A stretch of DNA of 64,000 nucleotides from Blastomonas sp. SL216 (GCA_026625625.1 CP113055.1:3517001-3581000), one strand, 5' to 3'; numbered from the stretch's first letter, positions 33,112 to 49,803 are shown. Notes: a model not told the origin generated them from the letters alone. Program-made: numbers and translations.

Positions 33112-33135
33112 ATAGTTCGATTATATACGAACTAT
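33112..33135. promoter_or_regulatory. Palindromic operator between arsR-type gene and OYE gene
   Basis: ATAGTTCG (33112-33119) and CGAACTAT (33128-33135) form a perfect inverted repeat with an AT-rich 8-base centre. It lies 25-49 bp upstream of the flavoprotein ATG, within the likely promoter, and is the best candidate site for the divergently encoded ArsR-type repressor. Confidence 0.7.
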
Positions 33136-33160
33136 CATAATTAACCGAAGGACATTCCAT

Positions 33161-34264
33161 ATGACCGACATCCCCCTGTTCACCCCGTTCACGCTCAAGT
33201 CCGTGACGCTGCGTAACCGCATCGCGGTCTCGCCGATGTGTCAGTATTCTGCCGAAGACGGCGTGCCCAATGACTGGCACCGCTCGCATCTCGTCTCGCT
33301 GGCGCGCGGCGGTGCAGGGCTGGTGGTGGTCGAGGCCTCGGGCGTTTCGCCCGAAGGCCGGATCACGCCGGGCTGCACGGGCCTGTGGAACGACGCGCAG
33401 CGCGATGCGTTCGCGCCGATCGTCGCCGAGATCAAGGCGGCAGGGGCCGTTCCCGGTATCCAGATCGCGCATGCCGGCCGAAAGGCCAGCGCCAACAAGC
33501 CCTGGGAGGGCGATGACCATATCGCCGAGGGCGATCCGCGCGGCTGGGAGCCGATCGCGCCGTCGCCGATTGCCTTCGGTGGTGGCCTCAACCGCACCCC
33601 GCATGAAATGACGCTGGCCGATATCGAGCGTGTGAAGGCCGATTTCGTCGCTGCCGCGATCCGCGCGCGCGATGCCGGGTTCGAATGGCTGATGCTGCAC
33701 TTTGCGCATGGCTATCTGGCGCAGAGCTTCTGGTCGCGCCACTCGAACCAGCGCACCGACCAATATGGCGGCAGCGCCGAAAATCGCGGTCGCTTCCTGC
33801 TCGAGACACTCGAAGCAGTGCGCGCGGTGTGGCCCGAGCATCTGCCGCTCTCGGCGCGTTTCGGCGTCCTCGAATTCGATGGCCAGGACGAGGAGACGCT
33901 GGCTGAATCCATCGCGCTGGTGGGCGAGATGAAGGCGCGCGGGCTCGACTTTATCGATGTCAGCATCGGCTTTTCGACCCCTGCCGCGCAGATCCCCTGG
34001 GGTCCGGCGTTCATGGCACCGATTGCGCGCCGCGTGCGCGAGGAAACCGGCCTGTCGAACGCCACCAGCTGGTATATCGGCACGTCGGAAAACGCCAATC
34101 GCATGGTCGCCGATGGCGATGTCGATCTGGTAATGATGGGCCGCCCGCTGCTCGAAAACCCGCACTGGCCGTATCAGGCTGCGCGCGAGCTTGGCGTCGA
34201 TAATCCCAGCTGGACGCTGCCTGCGCCTTATGCGCATTGGCTGCAGCGCTATCGCGCCGCCTGA
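33161..34264 (+). CDS. Old yellow enzyme family NADH:flavin oxidoreductase (YqjM/XenA type)
   Basis: 367 residues. FMN-dependent ene-reductase. The N-terminal TLRNRIAVSPMCQYSAEDGV has the redox-modulating C27 typical of YqjM/XenA (thermophilic-like) OYEs. QIAHAGRKAS supplies the substrate-binding and FMN contacts, with the HFAHGYLAQSFWSRHSNQRT segment and a C-terminal MGRPLLENPHWPYQAARELG. Note H-F-A-H where many homologues have H-x-A-H. The natural substrate is unknown; reduction of reactive alpha,beta-unsaturated carbonyls is usual. Probably repressed by the divergent ArsR-type protein. Confidence 0.92.
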   Translation: MTDIPLFTPFTLKSVTLRNRIAVSPMCQYSAEDGVPNDWHRSHLVSLARGGAGLVVVEASGVSPEGRITPGCTGLWNDAQRDAFAPIVAEIKAAGAVPGIQIAHAGRKASANKPWEGDDHIAEGDPRGWEPIAPSPIAFGGGLNRTPHEMTLADIERVKADFVAAAIRARDAGFEWLMLHFAHGYLAQSFWSRHSNQRTDQYGGSAENRGRFLLETLEAVRAVWPEHLPLSARFGVLEFDGQDEETLAESIALVGEMKARGLDFIDVSIGFSTPAAQIPWGPAFMAPIARRVREETGLSNATSWYIGTSENANRMVADGDVDLVMMGRPLLENPHWPYQAARELGVDNPSWTLPAPYAHWLQRYRAA

Positions 34265-34273
34265 CCGCAAAAA

Positions 34274-34298
34274 GGGGAGGCGGATGGTCCGCCTCCCC
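34274..34298. terminator. Terminator serving the two convergent genes
   Basis: GGGGAGGCGGA (34274-34284) pairs perfectly with TCCGCCTCCCC (34288-34298). Read on the minus strand it runs into TTTTTGCGG, so it terminates the 34334-35368 gene, and probably also the OYE gene. Confidence 0.8.
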
Positions 34299-34333
34299 AG
34301 GATGCGCAAGTCATGTCGTTCCAAAAGCGGCTA

Positions 34334-35368
34334 TCAGGCTGCGCTTTGCAGGCCATAGCTGTTGCGCATCAGGAATAGTGCGCGGCGCTTGCGGTTGGGC
34401 CGGGTGCGGAAGGGATTGTCGCGGCTCGGGCGTTGCGCGATCAGCGCTTCCAGGCGGCGATGGTCGATTTCGCTGTCCGCGCTGACCGGGCGCGCCGTGA
34501 TCGGGCGGGCAATCGGCCGTTCCGTCGTCGGCCGAGCCGCAGGCTGTGCCAGGGTCGGCTGGACGAAGCTCGCCGTGGCCGGGACCGCGGCGCGCGGCGC
34601 CGGAGTCATGACCGGGCGGTCATGCGGTCCGGCGAGGCGACCATCGGGCACCGGCGCCGTCACCGGTCGCTCCGCGCCGGGACGAAGGGCATCGCGGGTC
34701 CGTGTGCGGCGCAAGGCAATCGCGCCGCCACCCAGGCCGAGCGCTGCGAGCAGAGCCGCCATCCAGCCCCAGACCTCGCCGCCGCCTTCGGGCGCGTTCG
34801 ACGGGGCAGGGTCATTGGTGGCCGTCTTTTCGGTCACCGGGGCATCGACCAGCGCGCCGCCATTGGGCATCGGCGGCACGGCGATATCCTGCTCGATCAT
34901 CGGCGAGTCGACCGGTGCGCTTGCCGCCACGGTGGGTCCGCCAGTTTCTGCCACAGGCGCTGCCTGTCTGCTGGCCGGCTGATTGCGAGCGGTCGTCGTG
35001 CGGGGCGCAGGCGTTGCGCGCGGAGCAGGACTTGCTTCGACCTCGGCGCTGGGGGCGATCGCCGCGACGGGCATATCGGTCACCACCGGCGGCGCAACCG
35101 GGCTGGCCATCGGCATGCCGGGCAGCGACGCTGCGGGCGGCTGGGCCTGAACGGTCGGAGCCTGGGTGGTGCTGACCTGCGGCGTCGTGCCGGGCAGCGC
35201 CGTCGTTGGTGCAGAGGACGGCGCGGGCAGGCCCTGGGGCAGCGTCGGCGCAGTGGCCGGGGCGGTGCCGGGCACCATATCCTGCGCCAGCAGCGGGGTT
35301 GCGGTCAGGGCAAGAACGGCGGTAATCGCGGCCCTTGCCGGGCGAATGGGGGGCGGTGTGTGTGTCAT
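34334..35368 (-). CDS. Exported Ala/Pro/Thr-rich protein with one transmembrane segment, unknown
   Basis: 344 residues. Signal peptide AAITAVLALTATPLLA, then about 150 residues of Ala/Pro/Thr/Val-rich low complexity, one membrane segment (VWGWMAALLAALGLGGGAIA, about residues 200-220), a second low-complexity stretch with Arg and Pro, and a conserved-looking basic C-terminus (HRRLEALIAQRPSRDNPFRT, then RPNRKRRALFLMRNSY). The topology would place the Pro-rich part outside and the basic tail in the cytoplasm. No family recognised. It resembles cell-envelope spacer proteins, which is inference. Confidence 0.7.
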   Translation of the reverse strand: MTHTPPPIRPARAAITAVLALTATPLLAQDMVPGTAPATAPTLPQGLPAPSSAPTTALPGTTPQVSTTQAPTVQAQPPAASLPGMPMASPVAPPVVTDMPVAAIAPSAEVEASPAPRATPAPRTTTARNQPASRQAAPVAETGGPTVAASAPVDSPMIEQDIAVPPMPNGGALVDAPVTEKTATNDPAPSNAPEGGGEVWGWMAALLAALGLGGGAIALRRTRTRDALRPGAERPVTAPVPDGRLAGPHDRPVMTPAPRAAVPATASFVQPTLAQPAARPTTERPIARPITARPVSADSEIDHRRLEALIAQRPSRDNPFRTRPNRKRRALFLMRNSYGLQSAA

Positions 35369-35503
35369 GGTATCGGGTCAACGTTCAGGCCCCGCCAAAA
35401 CGTTCACCCCGTTCGGGCGATTTGAGGCCGAATTGACCCGCCGTGCCGACAGGCCGAGGAAAAACGGCTGCAATTCTGACCTGATTTTGCCCGGTTGCGG
35501 AGC

Positions 35504-36160
35504 CTATTCGATGGCAAAGCGCGGCAGGCTGGCGACGCCTGCGAGCAGCAATCCAAGCCCGGCAGAGACCCACAAGGCGACCAGTCCCCAGCTTTGAAAA
35601 GCGAGTGCGCCCATCAGCGCCCCGCTGACCAGCCCCGCCCAGAGCAGCAGATAGGGCAGCCATTCGCCGCGATGCTCGCGCTGATGGATGCGCGCGAGCG
35701 CCTGGCCCAGCTTGACCAGGGTGCCGGTCATATACGTGAGCCCGATGCTGACCTGGCCCTCGCGCTGGAATGCGGTGTTCTCCGCGCCCATGGCGAGCAG
35801 CGTGCAGCCGATCGCGCCCATCGGCATCCCGGCCATCGCCAGCCCCGCCGCCAGCGCCAGCAGTGCAGCGACCAGCGCCACGGTGACGGGCAGCCGCGCG
35901 CGGGCAGTGCACCTGTTGCCGATGGCAGCGCCCAGCGTCACGCCCGCCACGAACGTCGCAATCATCCCGGCGGCCATGCCTGCTGCCGATCCGCCGCCGA
36001 CCGCTCCCACTGCCATGCGGGTCGAATTGCCCGACATGAATGCGGTGAAGAAGCCGCCGGTTTCCAGAAAGCCGATCGCATCGACAAAGCCTGCAAGCCC
36101 TGCCAAAGCTGCGGCGAGCATCCAGTGGTGGCGCTGATAGCGTGTCATGGGCATCGGCAT
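35504..36160 (-). CDS. DUF1275 (YoaK-like) membrane protein
   Basis: 218 residues with six hydrophobic segments. The family pattern GFVDAIGFLETGGFFTAFMS then GNSTRM near the N-terminus and the later GLTYMTGTLVKLGQALA identify DUF1275. Three clustered in-frame ATGs (36160, 36154, 36148) make the exact start uncertain. Function unknown. Divergent from rpoB, with about 270 bp between. Confidence 0.88.
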   Translation of the reverse strand: MPMPMTRYQRHHWMLAAALAGLAGFVDAIGFLETGGFFTAFMSGNSTRMAVGAVGGGSAAGMAAGMIATFVAGVTLGAAIGNRCTARARLPVTVALVAALLALAAGLAMAGMPMGAIGCTLLAMGAENTAFQREGQVSIGLTYMTGTLVKLGQALARIHQREHRGEWLPYLLLWAGLVSGALMGALAFQSWGLVALWVSAGLGLLLAGVASLPRFAIE

Positions 36161-36224
36161 AGCGCGCCTTGCGCCACCCTGTCATCCTGTCCCGAGCGGG
36201 CAATTGCAAACCCGGTAGGCGTGT

Positions 36225-36253
36225 TTGACAAGTCCAACAGCGCTGCCTATATG
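36225..36253 (+). promoter_or_regulatory. Strong sigma-70-type promoter for rpoB-rpoC
   Basis: TTGACA (36225-36230), a 17-base spacer and TATATG (36248-36253) closely match consensus. It would start transcription near 36260 and give a 5' leader of about 170 nt before rpoB. Confidence 0.75.
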
Positions 36254-36349
36254 GGCGCTCGATACCGGACGCTTCGAGACATGACAGGTTTGCGCGGACC
36301 TGCCGAACGAAGGAAGCCTCCGGGACCATTTAGACGCGATAGGCTGCGG

Positions 36350-36368
36350 TTCATGAGGCGCTCATGAA
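36350..36368. promoter_or_regulatory. Palindrome in the rpoB leader
   Basis: TTCATGA (36350-36356) and TCATGAA (36362-36368) are perfect mirror arms around GGCGC. It lies about 65 bases before the rpoB ATG and well after the promoter, so it would be an RNA hairpin or a protein site within the leader. Function unknown. Confidence 0.4.
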
Positions 36369-36433
36369 CTTGCGGCCTTTTGGCGTCTTTGTGCGCCGCG
36401 AATCGATTGACACGAAAAGGCGAAGACACGTTT

Positions 36434-40612
<4,179 letters not shown>

Positions 40613-40619
40613 CAGTACC

Positions 40620-40737
40620 ACCCTCTCCCTGCAGGGGAGAGGGACAGGTGCGAAGCACCAGGGAGAGGGGCCCGAAATTTCCCTCTCCCTCCCAGGCTGA
40701 AGCCTGGGCCCCTCCCTCTCCCCTGCAGGGAGAGGGT
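40620..40737. repeat. Palindromic element inserted between rpoB and rpoC
   Basis: CCCTCTCCCTGCAGGGGAGA-GGG (40621-40643) is mirrored by CCCTCTCCCCTGCAGGGAGA-GGG (40714-40736). Smaller hairpins (GGTGCGAAGCACC, CCCAGGCTGAAGCCTGGG) lie between. The element fills most of the 140 bp between the two genes and shows no terminator T-run. Confidence 0.8.
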
Positions 40738-40752
40738 TGAATGGAGCAGAAA

Positions 40753-44970
<4,218 letters not shown>

Positions 44971-45017
44971 GCATCGATCACTCCGCCCGGCTTCACGCCG
45001 GGCAGAGCAAGCACAAG

Positions 45018-45056
45018 AACCCCGCCGGAAGCGCATTCCGGCGGGGTTTCTTGTTT
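45018..45056 (+). terminator. Rho-independent terminator of rpoBC
   Basis: AACCCCGCCGGAA (45018-45030) pairs perfectly with TTCCGGCGGGGTT (45036-45048) around GCGCA, followed by TCTTGTTT. Confidence 0.9.
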
Positions 45057-45073
45057 CTGCGCTGGCGATACCG

Positions 45074-45643
45074 TCAGAACGGATTGAGCGTATAGCCCTG
45101 CTGCTGCAGCAACGCATGCGCGGTCATCGCAGACAGGGACATCCTGACGCCGGGGGCGAGCTGATCGCGCTTGATGCCCAGCGCCGCAGCGCTCTGGCCG
45201 CACAGGATGAACCGCACGTCATGCTGTGACAGCGCCGCGATCGCGGCAAGATTGGCATTGGCTGCGCCATCATGCTTGGCGGCATAGGTCGCGGCATCGG
45301 TCAGGTCGAACGCGGCCTGGCCATGCACCACCACCGCGAGCCGGATCGCCTCGCGCGGAACGCCGGCTTCGACATGCATGTTGATGAAGCGCGCGGCGCT
45401 TTCGATGGTGCTGTTGATGCTGCCCGGCTTGCCCGGATCACTGGCATCGAAGACGATGCTGAACGTCGCCTCTGCGGGGATCGGGGCATGCCCGTCGACG
45501 CTCGCCACCGCTCCGAAATCCGGGATCACCGTTCCGGCATGGAACCCCGGGCGCATGGCCTCTTGTGCGCCAGCCGAACCATTGGCGGCCCATCCGCCCA
45601 GTGCAAGAGCGGCCAACGCCGCTCGCGTGAATGTCGATCGCAT
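45074..45643 (-). CDS. Exported DsrE-like protein
   Basis: 189 residues from the ATG at 45641-45643, which has GGGAG six bases before it (an ATG two codons earlier touches that site). Signal peptide AALAALALGGWAANGSAGA. The mature part (FSIVFDASDPGKPGSINSTI, ESAARFINMHVEAGVPREAI, LAVVVHGQAAFDLTDAATYA, then QHDVRFILCGQSAAALGIKR) follows the DsrE/DsrF/YchN fold with a single conserved cysteine in FILCGQS. Periplasmic sulfur handling is conceivable but unproven. Lies downstream of the secreted peptidase-like gene, with a 30-bp gap, so probably the same transcript. Confidence 0.8.
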   Translation of the reverse strand: MRSTFTRAALAALALGGWAANGSAGAQEAMRPGFHAGTVIPDFGAVASVDGHAPIPAEATFSIVFDASDPGKPGSINSTIESAARFINMHVEAGVPREAIRLAVVVHGQAAFDLTDAATYAAKHDGAANANLAAIAALSQHDVRFILCGQSAAALGIKRDQLAPGVRMSLSAMTAHALLQQQGYTLNPF

Positions 45644-45673
45644 GTTCATCTCCCTTGGCAAGGGAGAGGCATG

Positions 45674-47185
45674 TCACGAATTGCTGTCCGATGCACCGTC
45701 CTTGGTCGATGCCGACCCCGCCTCCAGCATCTTGCGCGCCAGGTTCGCGAGTTCCGCATTATGGGGATGGTTCAGCAATGGGGTGAGGGTCGTTTCGGCG
45801 GCTTTGCTGTTGCCCGTGCGGATGAAATATTCGGCCAGAGTCAGCCGGTTGCCGGTGTCATAAGGCGCAAGCTGCAGCGCCTTTTGCAGACCCTGCACTG
45901 CCATTTCCGGGGGCTTCCTGCCCTGTGCCGCATAGCTACGGTAAAAATAGGCAAGCGGAATGGGATTGTCGTTTTCAGCGGCGTTGGCGGCGGAGATCGC
46001 CGCGCGCACTTCGGGCCAGAGACTTTGCTCGTCGCTGGCCTTGCGGAAGAGCGCGAAAATCTTCTGGACCATTGCGCCGACGTTTGTCGGTTGCCTGGCA
46101 ATTGCCTTGTCGGCCGCGGAAATGGCGGCATCCTCATTCCCGGCATCGAATTCGGCTTCCGCTAGCGCGGTGAGCACGAACGGATCGTCGGGATAAAGCG
46201 CTGCGACCGTACGCGCATCGGCCAGAACCTCGGGTGCGGTTTCCTTGTTCACGCCGCGCTTCGATCGCATCACGACTGGCAGTATCGCGGCCTCGCCCTT
46301 GCCCAGCATGCGAATGGTGATCGGCTGGCTGACGATCTTGTCCGGCCGAAGGTTGAGATAGGTCAGCCGACGCCGCTTCATATAGGCGGTCAGTTCCTTG
46401 TCCAGCGCATCAAGATCACCAAAGGCGCCAACCGCAGCGGCGACTTCGCCCTCGCCGGCATTGATCCTTTGCAGATAACTGGCCATCTGCCCCGCTCTGG
46501 CGTCTGAGAAGGTCAGATAATGGAACAGCAGCCAGCTGCGACCGTAAAACGCGTCATAGCGCTTTGACGCATTCTCGCGATATTTGCGCGTGTCCAATAG
46601 CAGATCGAGCGGTACCTCCTGCGCCAGAGCGAGTTCAGCCGCGCGGTGGTCCGCCGGAAGGCCGAGGCCGACACCGCCGCTGCTGTCAAACTTGGCGGTG
46701 GAATAGAATTCGGCAAACCCTTCCTGCAGCCACAGGGGCGGCGAGCCCGAAAACACGCTGAACATGAAATGGTGGGCGTATTCGTGCAGCAATATCTGTT
46801 CGTCCCGCGACACTCGGTCGCTCTGGCTGTCATCCTCGACCTGCGGAACGAAAGCTACCGACCCGCCCGCGCGAGGAAGATAGAAGCCTCGAACAAAACG
46901 GCTGCCGTCGCCCATCAGCTTGCGGACCTGACTGGCATCGCGAACGACGAAGACCGTCAGCCGGTTGGAGGGCGAGGTCGGTTCTTCGGGCAGCTTGTAG
47001 ATGAAGCGCATGGCCGAGCGATAGCGCTCCAGCATGTCGGTAAATTCGCGAATGTCGCCTTCGCTCTGGTCAGCATAGACCAGGAAATTGGGGCTGGAGG
47101 CTTCGTGCCATTCGGCGTGAGCGGGCATGGCCGCAGCCCAAAGCACGGACAGGATGATCGCAATCCGCCGCAATCCAACCCGCAT
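45674..47185 (-). CDS. Secreted HExxH gluzincin-like protein with TPR repeats
   Basis: 503 residues from the ATG at 47183-47185 after a GAGAG-rich ribosome site. Signal peptide IAIILSVLWAAAMPAHA. The first half has a peptidase MA/DUF1570-like region: LVYADQSEGDIREFTDMLER, the zinc motif HEYAHHFMFSVFSG and the glutamate-bearing LQEGFAEFYST about 20 residues later, as in gluzincins. The second half (about 310-490) is helical with TPR pattern (DDPFVLTALAEAEFDAGNED, PYDTGNRLTLAEYFIRTGNS). A periplasmic zinc peptidase is inferred; the substrate is unknown. Confidence 0.8.
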   Translation of the reverse strand: MRVGLRRIAIILSVLWAAAMPAHAEWHEASSPNFLVYADQSEGDIREFTDMLERYRSAMRFIYKLPEEPTSPSNRLTVFVVRDASQVRKLMGDGSRFVRGFYLPRAGGSVAFVPQVEDDSQSDRVSRDEQILLHEYAHHFMFSVFSGSPPLWLQEGFAEFYSTAKFDSSGGVGLGLPADHRAAELALAQEVPLDLLLDTRKYRENASKRYDAFYGRSWLLFHYLTFSDARAGQMASYLQRINAGEGEVAAAVGAFGDLDALDKELTAYMKRRRLTYLNLRPDKIVSQPITIRMLGKGEAAILPVVMRSKRGVNKETAPEVLADARTVAALYPDDPFVLTALAEAEFDAGNEDAAISAADKAIARQPTNVGAMVQKIFALFRKASDEQSLWPEVRAAISAANAAENDNPIPLAYFYRSYAAQGRKPPEMAVQGLQKALQLAPYDTGNRLTLAEYFIRTGNSKAAETTLTPLLNHPHNAELANLARKMLEAGSASTKDGASDSNS

Positions 47186-47230
47186 CACTCTCGCTCTCCC
47201 TTGCACAGTCTGCGAAGCTAGGCAGATGCC

Positions 47231-47270
47231 AAACCGCCCGCAATCCCCCCAAAGGAGGGGATGCGGGCGG
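47231..47270 (-). terminator. Terminator after wrbA
   Basis: CCGCCCGCAATCCCC and GGGGATGCGGGCGG (47234-47248 and 47257-47270) pair with one bulged base. Read on the minus strand the stem is followed by TTTGGC. Confidence 0.65.
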
Positions 47271-47297
47271 CTGCTCCCGAGCGGGCGGGGGAGGGGG

Positions 47298-47897
47298 TCA
47301 GGCGGTCAGCTTGGCGGCGGTGCGGGCAACCTTCGCGCCAAGATAGCGGGCACCGTCGAGATCGGCCTGATGCGGCTGGCGCGATCCGTCGCCGCCGGCA
47401 ATCGTGCTGGCGCCATAAGGCGATCCGCCGATGACCTCGTCATTGCTCAGCTGGCCCTGATAGCCATAGTCCAGGCCGACAATGGTCAGACCATGGTGCA
47501 GCAGGTTGGTCAGGATCGAGAAATGCGTCGTTTCCTGGCCGCCATGCTGACTGGCAGTCGCGGTGAACGATGCGCCGACCTTGCCGACCAGCGCGCCCCT
47601 GGCCCACAGACCGCCGGTGCGGTCCCAGAAGGCGGCCATCTGGCTCGACATGCGGCCAAAGCGCGTGCCGGTGCCGACGATGATGGCATCATAATCCGCC
47701 AGCTCTTCGGGCGTCGCCACGTCTGCGGCCTGGTCCAGCTTGAAATGGTTGGCGCGGGCAACGTCTTCCGCGACCGTTTCGGGGACGCGCTTGATCGTCA
47801 CGTCCGCGCCTTCGCCGCGCGCACCTTCCGCAACGGCCTCGGCCATCGTCTCGATATGGCCGTAAGTCGAGTAATAAAGCACCAGAACCTTTGCCAT
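47298..47897 (-). CDS. wrbA: NAD(P)H:quinone oxidoreductase WrbA
   Basis: 199 residues. Flavodoxin-fold FMN enzyme that reduces quinones by two electrons. [20 protein letters not shown] is the FMN-phosphate loop, [20 protein letters not shown] and [20 protein letters not shown] the ring-binding segments, and [20 protein letters not shown] the WrbA-specific end. Downstream of a pirin gene on the same strand, with a GC-rich hairpin between them. Likely a stress-response pair under the divergent LysR regulator. Confidence 0.95.
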   Translation of the reverse strand: MAKVLVLYYSTYGHIETMAEAVAEGARGEGADVTIKRVPETVAEDVARANHFKLDQAADVATPEELADYDAIIVGTGTRFGRMSSQMAAFWDRTGGLWARGALVGKVGASFTATASQHGGQETTHFSILTNLLHHGLTIVGLDYGYQGQLSNDEVIGGSPYGASTIAGGDGSRQPHQADLDGARYLGAKVARTAAKLTA

Positions 47898-47933
47898 GGA
47901 AATTCTCCTTCGTGAAATCGGGGATGAAAGGGT

Positions 47934-47965
47934 GCCCCGCCGCCCGAGGGGGAAGGCGGCGGGGC
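47934..47965 (-). promoter_or_regulatory. Hairpin between pirin and wrbA genes
   Basis: GCCCCGCCGCC (47934-47944) pairs perfectly with GGCGGCGGGGC (47955-47965). There is no T-run, so it may stabilise or partly terminate the pirin transcript and set the pirin to wrbA ratio. Confidence 0.5.
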
Positions 47966-47975
47966 GGGGGAGGGA

Positions 47976-48686
47976 TCAGTGGGTACGGGTTTCCGCGATC
48001 AGGAATTCGGCATCTTCATCCGCCGTGATCGTGATCTCGGTCTCCTGCGTGATTGCAGCGGCATCGCGTTCGCCAATCTCGACACCGTTCACGGTCACGC
48101 TGCCGGCCGAGACCACCAGATAGGCGGCATAGGCCGGATCGATCCGGTGGGTGATGCTGTCACCCGATGCCAGGGTGGCACCGGACAGCCGCGCATCGGC
48201 CCGGATCATCAGCGCACCGGCCATGATGTCCTCATCGCGGCCACTGGCGAGCACTTCGAGCTTGCCCGAACGTTCGCCCTTGGGGAACTGCTTGGCGTCC
48301 CAGCGCGGCGCACCACCGACAGCATCGGGGATGATCCAGATCTGGAACAGCCGGGTTTCCTCGTCCTCCAGGTTGAACTCGCTATGCGCCACGCCGGTTC
48401 CCGCGCTCATCACCTGAACGTCGCCCGCTTCGGTGCGGCCTTCATTGCCCAGGCTGTCGCGATGGGTGATCGCGCCGGTGCGGACATAGGTGATGATTTC
48501 CATGTCGCGGTGCGGATGGGTGGGGAAACCGCTTTTGGGGGCGATCTCGTCGTCATTCCAAACGCGCAGGGCGCCCCAGCCCATGCGGGCCGGATCATGA
48601 TAACCGCCGAACGAGAAATGATGGCGGGCATTGAGCCAGCCGTGATTGGCGTGACCCAGGGTGGAAAAATCGCGTTTCTCGATCAT
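47976..48686 (-). CDS. Pirin family protein (YhhW-like quercetinase type)
   Basis: 236 residues from the ATG at 48684-48686 (MIEKRDFSTLGHANHGWLNA). The bicupin pirin motif FPTHPHRDMEIITYVRTGAI gives metal ligands H-x-H and E, with a further histidine in GTGVAHSEFN. Homologues bind Fe or another metal and some cleave quercetin. The operon with wrbA, a quinone reductase, supports a role with aromatic or quinoid compounds. The divergent LysR gene probably regulates it. Confidence 0.92.
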   Translation of the reverse strand: MIEKRDFSTLGHANHGWLNARHHFSFGGYHDPARMGWGALRVWNDDEIAPKSGFPTHPHRDMEIITYVRTGAITHRDSLGNEGRTEAGDVQVMSAGTGVAHSEFNLEDEETRLFQIWIIPDAVGGAPRWDAKQFPKGERSGKLEVLASGRDEDIMAGALMIRADARLSGATLASGDSITHRIDPAYAAYLVVSAGSVTVNGVEIGERDAAAITQETEITITADEDAEFLIAETRTH

Positions 48687-48751
48687 GTCACTTGCTCCTT
48701 GCTGGCAGCGGCTTTTCGACCGCGCCTTGGCTTGAGCAACAGATAGACTTT

Positions 48752-48783
48752 GGCTATCGTTTCCAAAATAGCCAGTTTGGAAA
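48752..48783. promoter_or_regulatory. LysR-type operator between pirin and lysR genes
   Basis: TTTCCAAA (48760-48767) and TTTGGAAA (48776-48783) form a perfect inverted repeat, interlaced with GGCTAT (48752-48757) and ATAGCC (48768-48773). It lies 16-47 bp before the lysR ATG and 66-97 bp from the pirin ATG, fitting LysR control of both directions. Confidence 0.7.
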
Positions 48784-48798
48784 AGGATTGTTTCCGAA

Positions 48799-49707
48799 AT
48801 GCGTCTTCCTGATTTTGAGGCCTGGGCGGTTTTTGCTGCCGTGGCCGATACCGGCAGTTTCACCGGCGCGGCCGAAGCGCTCAGCCTGTCCAAGGCCAAG
48901 GTCTCGAAAGCGGTTTCGCGGCTGGAGGCGGAACTGGGCACGGTCCTGTTCCACCGCACCTCGCGCCGACTGTCCTTGTCTGCGGCAGGGCGCTCGCTGG
49001 TCGATCATGCCCGGCGCATCCGCATGGATGGCGAGGCGGCGGTCGAGGCGGCGCGTGACGAGGCGGTGCTGCTCTCCGGTACGGTGCGCATCGCGGTGCC
49101 GATGAGCTTCGGCCTGCGCGCCGTCGCACCGCTGGTCGCGCAGTTCATGGCGCTGCACCCCGGCATACTGATCGACATGCATCTGTCCGATGCACGGGTC
49201 GATCTGGTCGAAGAGGGGTTTGACCTCGCGCTGCGCATCGCCGTGCTGCCCGACAGCAGCCTGCGCGCGATCCGCTTGCGCCCGGTGCGCATGTACATCA
49301 TCGCATCGCCCGATTATTGCACGCGCCACGGCACGCCGCAGCATCCGGCCGACCTCGATGCGCACAAGGCGGTCCATTATGCCAACTCCGCCCAGCCAGG
49401 CGTATGGCCGCTCACCGGAGCAGACAGCGCGCGCGTGCTGGCAAGGCCGCGCGCGGCTTTGATCGTCAACAATGCGGATGCCGCCTTGCCCGCCGTGTTC
49501 GATGGCCAGTGCATCGCCGCGCTGCCCGATTTCTTCTGTGAGGCCGGGCTGGCCGATGGCCGGCTGGTCCGCCTGTTGCCCGACTGGCGGTTCGAGCCAT
49601 CGACACTGAGCATCGTCACCCCGCCCTCGCCGCATCGCCCCGCGCGGGTGGAAGCGCTGATCGCCTGGCTGCGCCCCAGGCTGATCGGGGAGCTGCAGGC
49701 AGAGTGA
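48799..49707 (+). CDS. LysR-family transcriptional regulator
   Basis: 302 residues. The N-terminal winged helix is MRLPDFEAWAVFAAVADTGS through FTGAAEALSLSKAKVSKAVS then RLEAELGTVLFHRTSRRLSL. The effector-binding domain begins TVRIAVPMSFGLRAVAPLVA. It resembles the AaeR/DsdC-like broad group; the effector cannot be read. It is divergent from pirin-wrbA with a shared palindromic operator, the usual LysR layout, so those genes are its likely targets. Confidence 0.92.
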   Translation: MRLPDFEAWAVFAAVADTGSFTGAAEALSLSKAKVSKAVSRLEAELGTVLFHRTSRRLSLSAAGRSLVDHARRIRMDGEAAVEAARDEAVLLSGTVRIAVPMSFGLRAVAPLVAQFMALHPGILIDMHLSDARVDLVEEGFDLALRIAVLPDSSLRAIRLRPVRMYIIASPDYCTRHGTPQHPADLDAHKAVHYANSAQPGVWPLTGADSARVLARPRAALIVNNADAALPAVFDGQCIAALPDFFCEAGLADGRLVRLLPDWRFEPSTLSIVTPPSPHRPARVEALIAWLRPRLIGELQAE

Positions 49708-49803
49708 AAAATCGTGTTGCATCGTGTTACCAATTGGAAACCAATTGGCGTTAATCACCAAAATGCGACGAACCGAAAGGGGTCGCCCAACCGGCTGAAA
49801 AGG

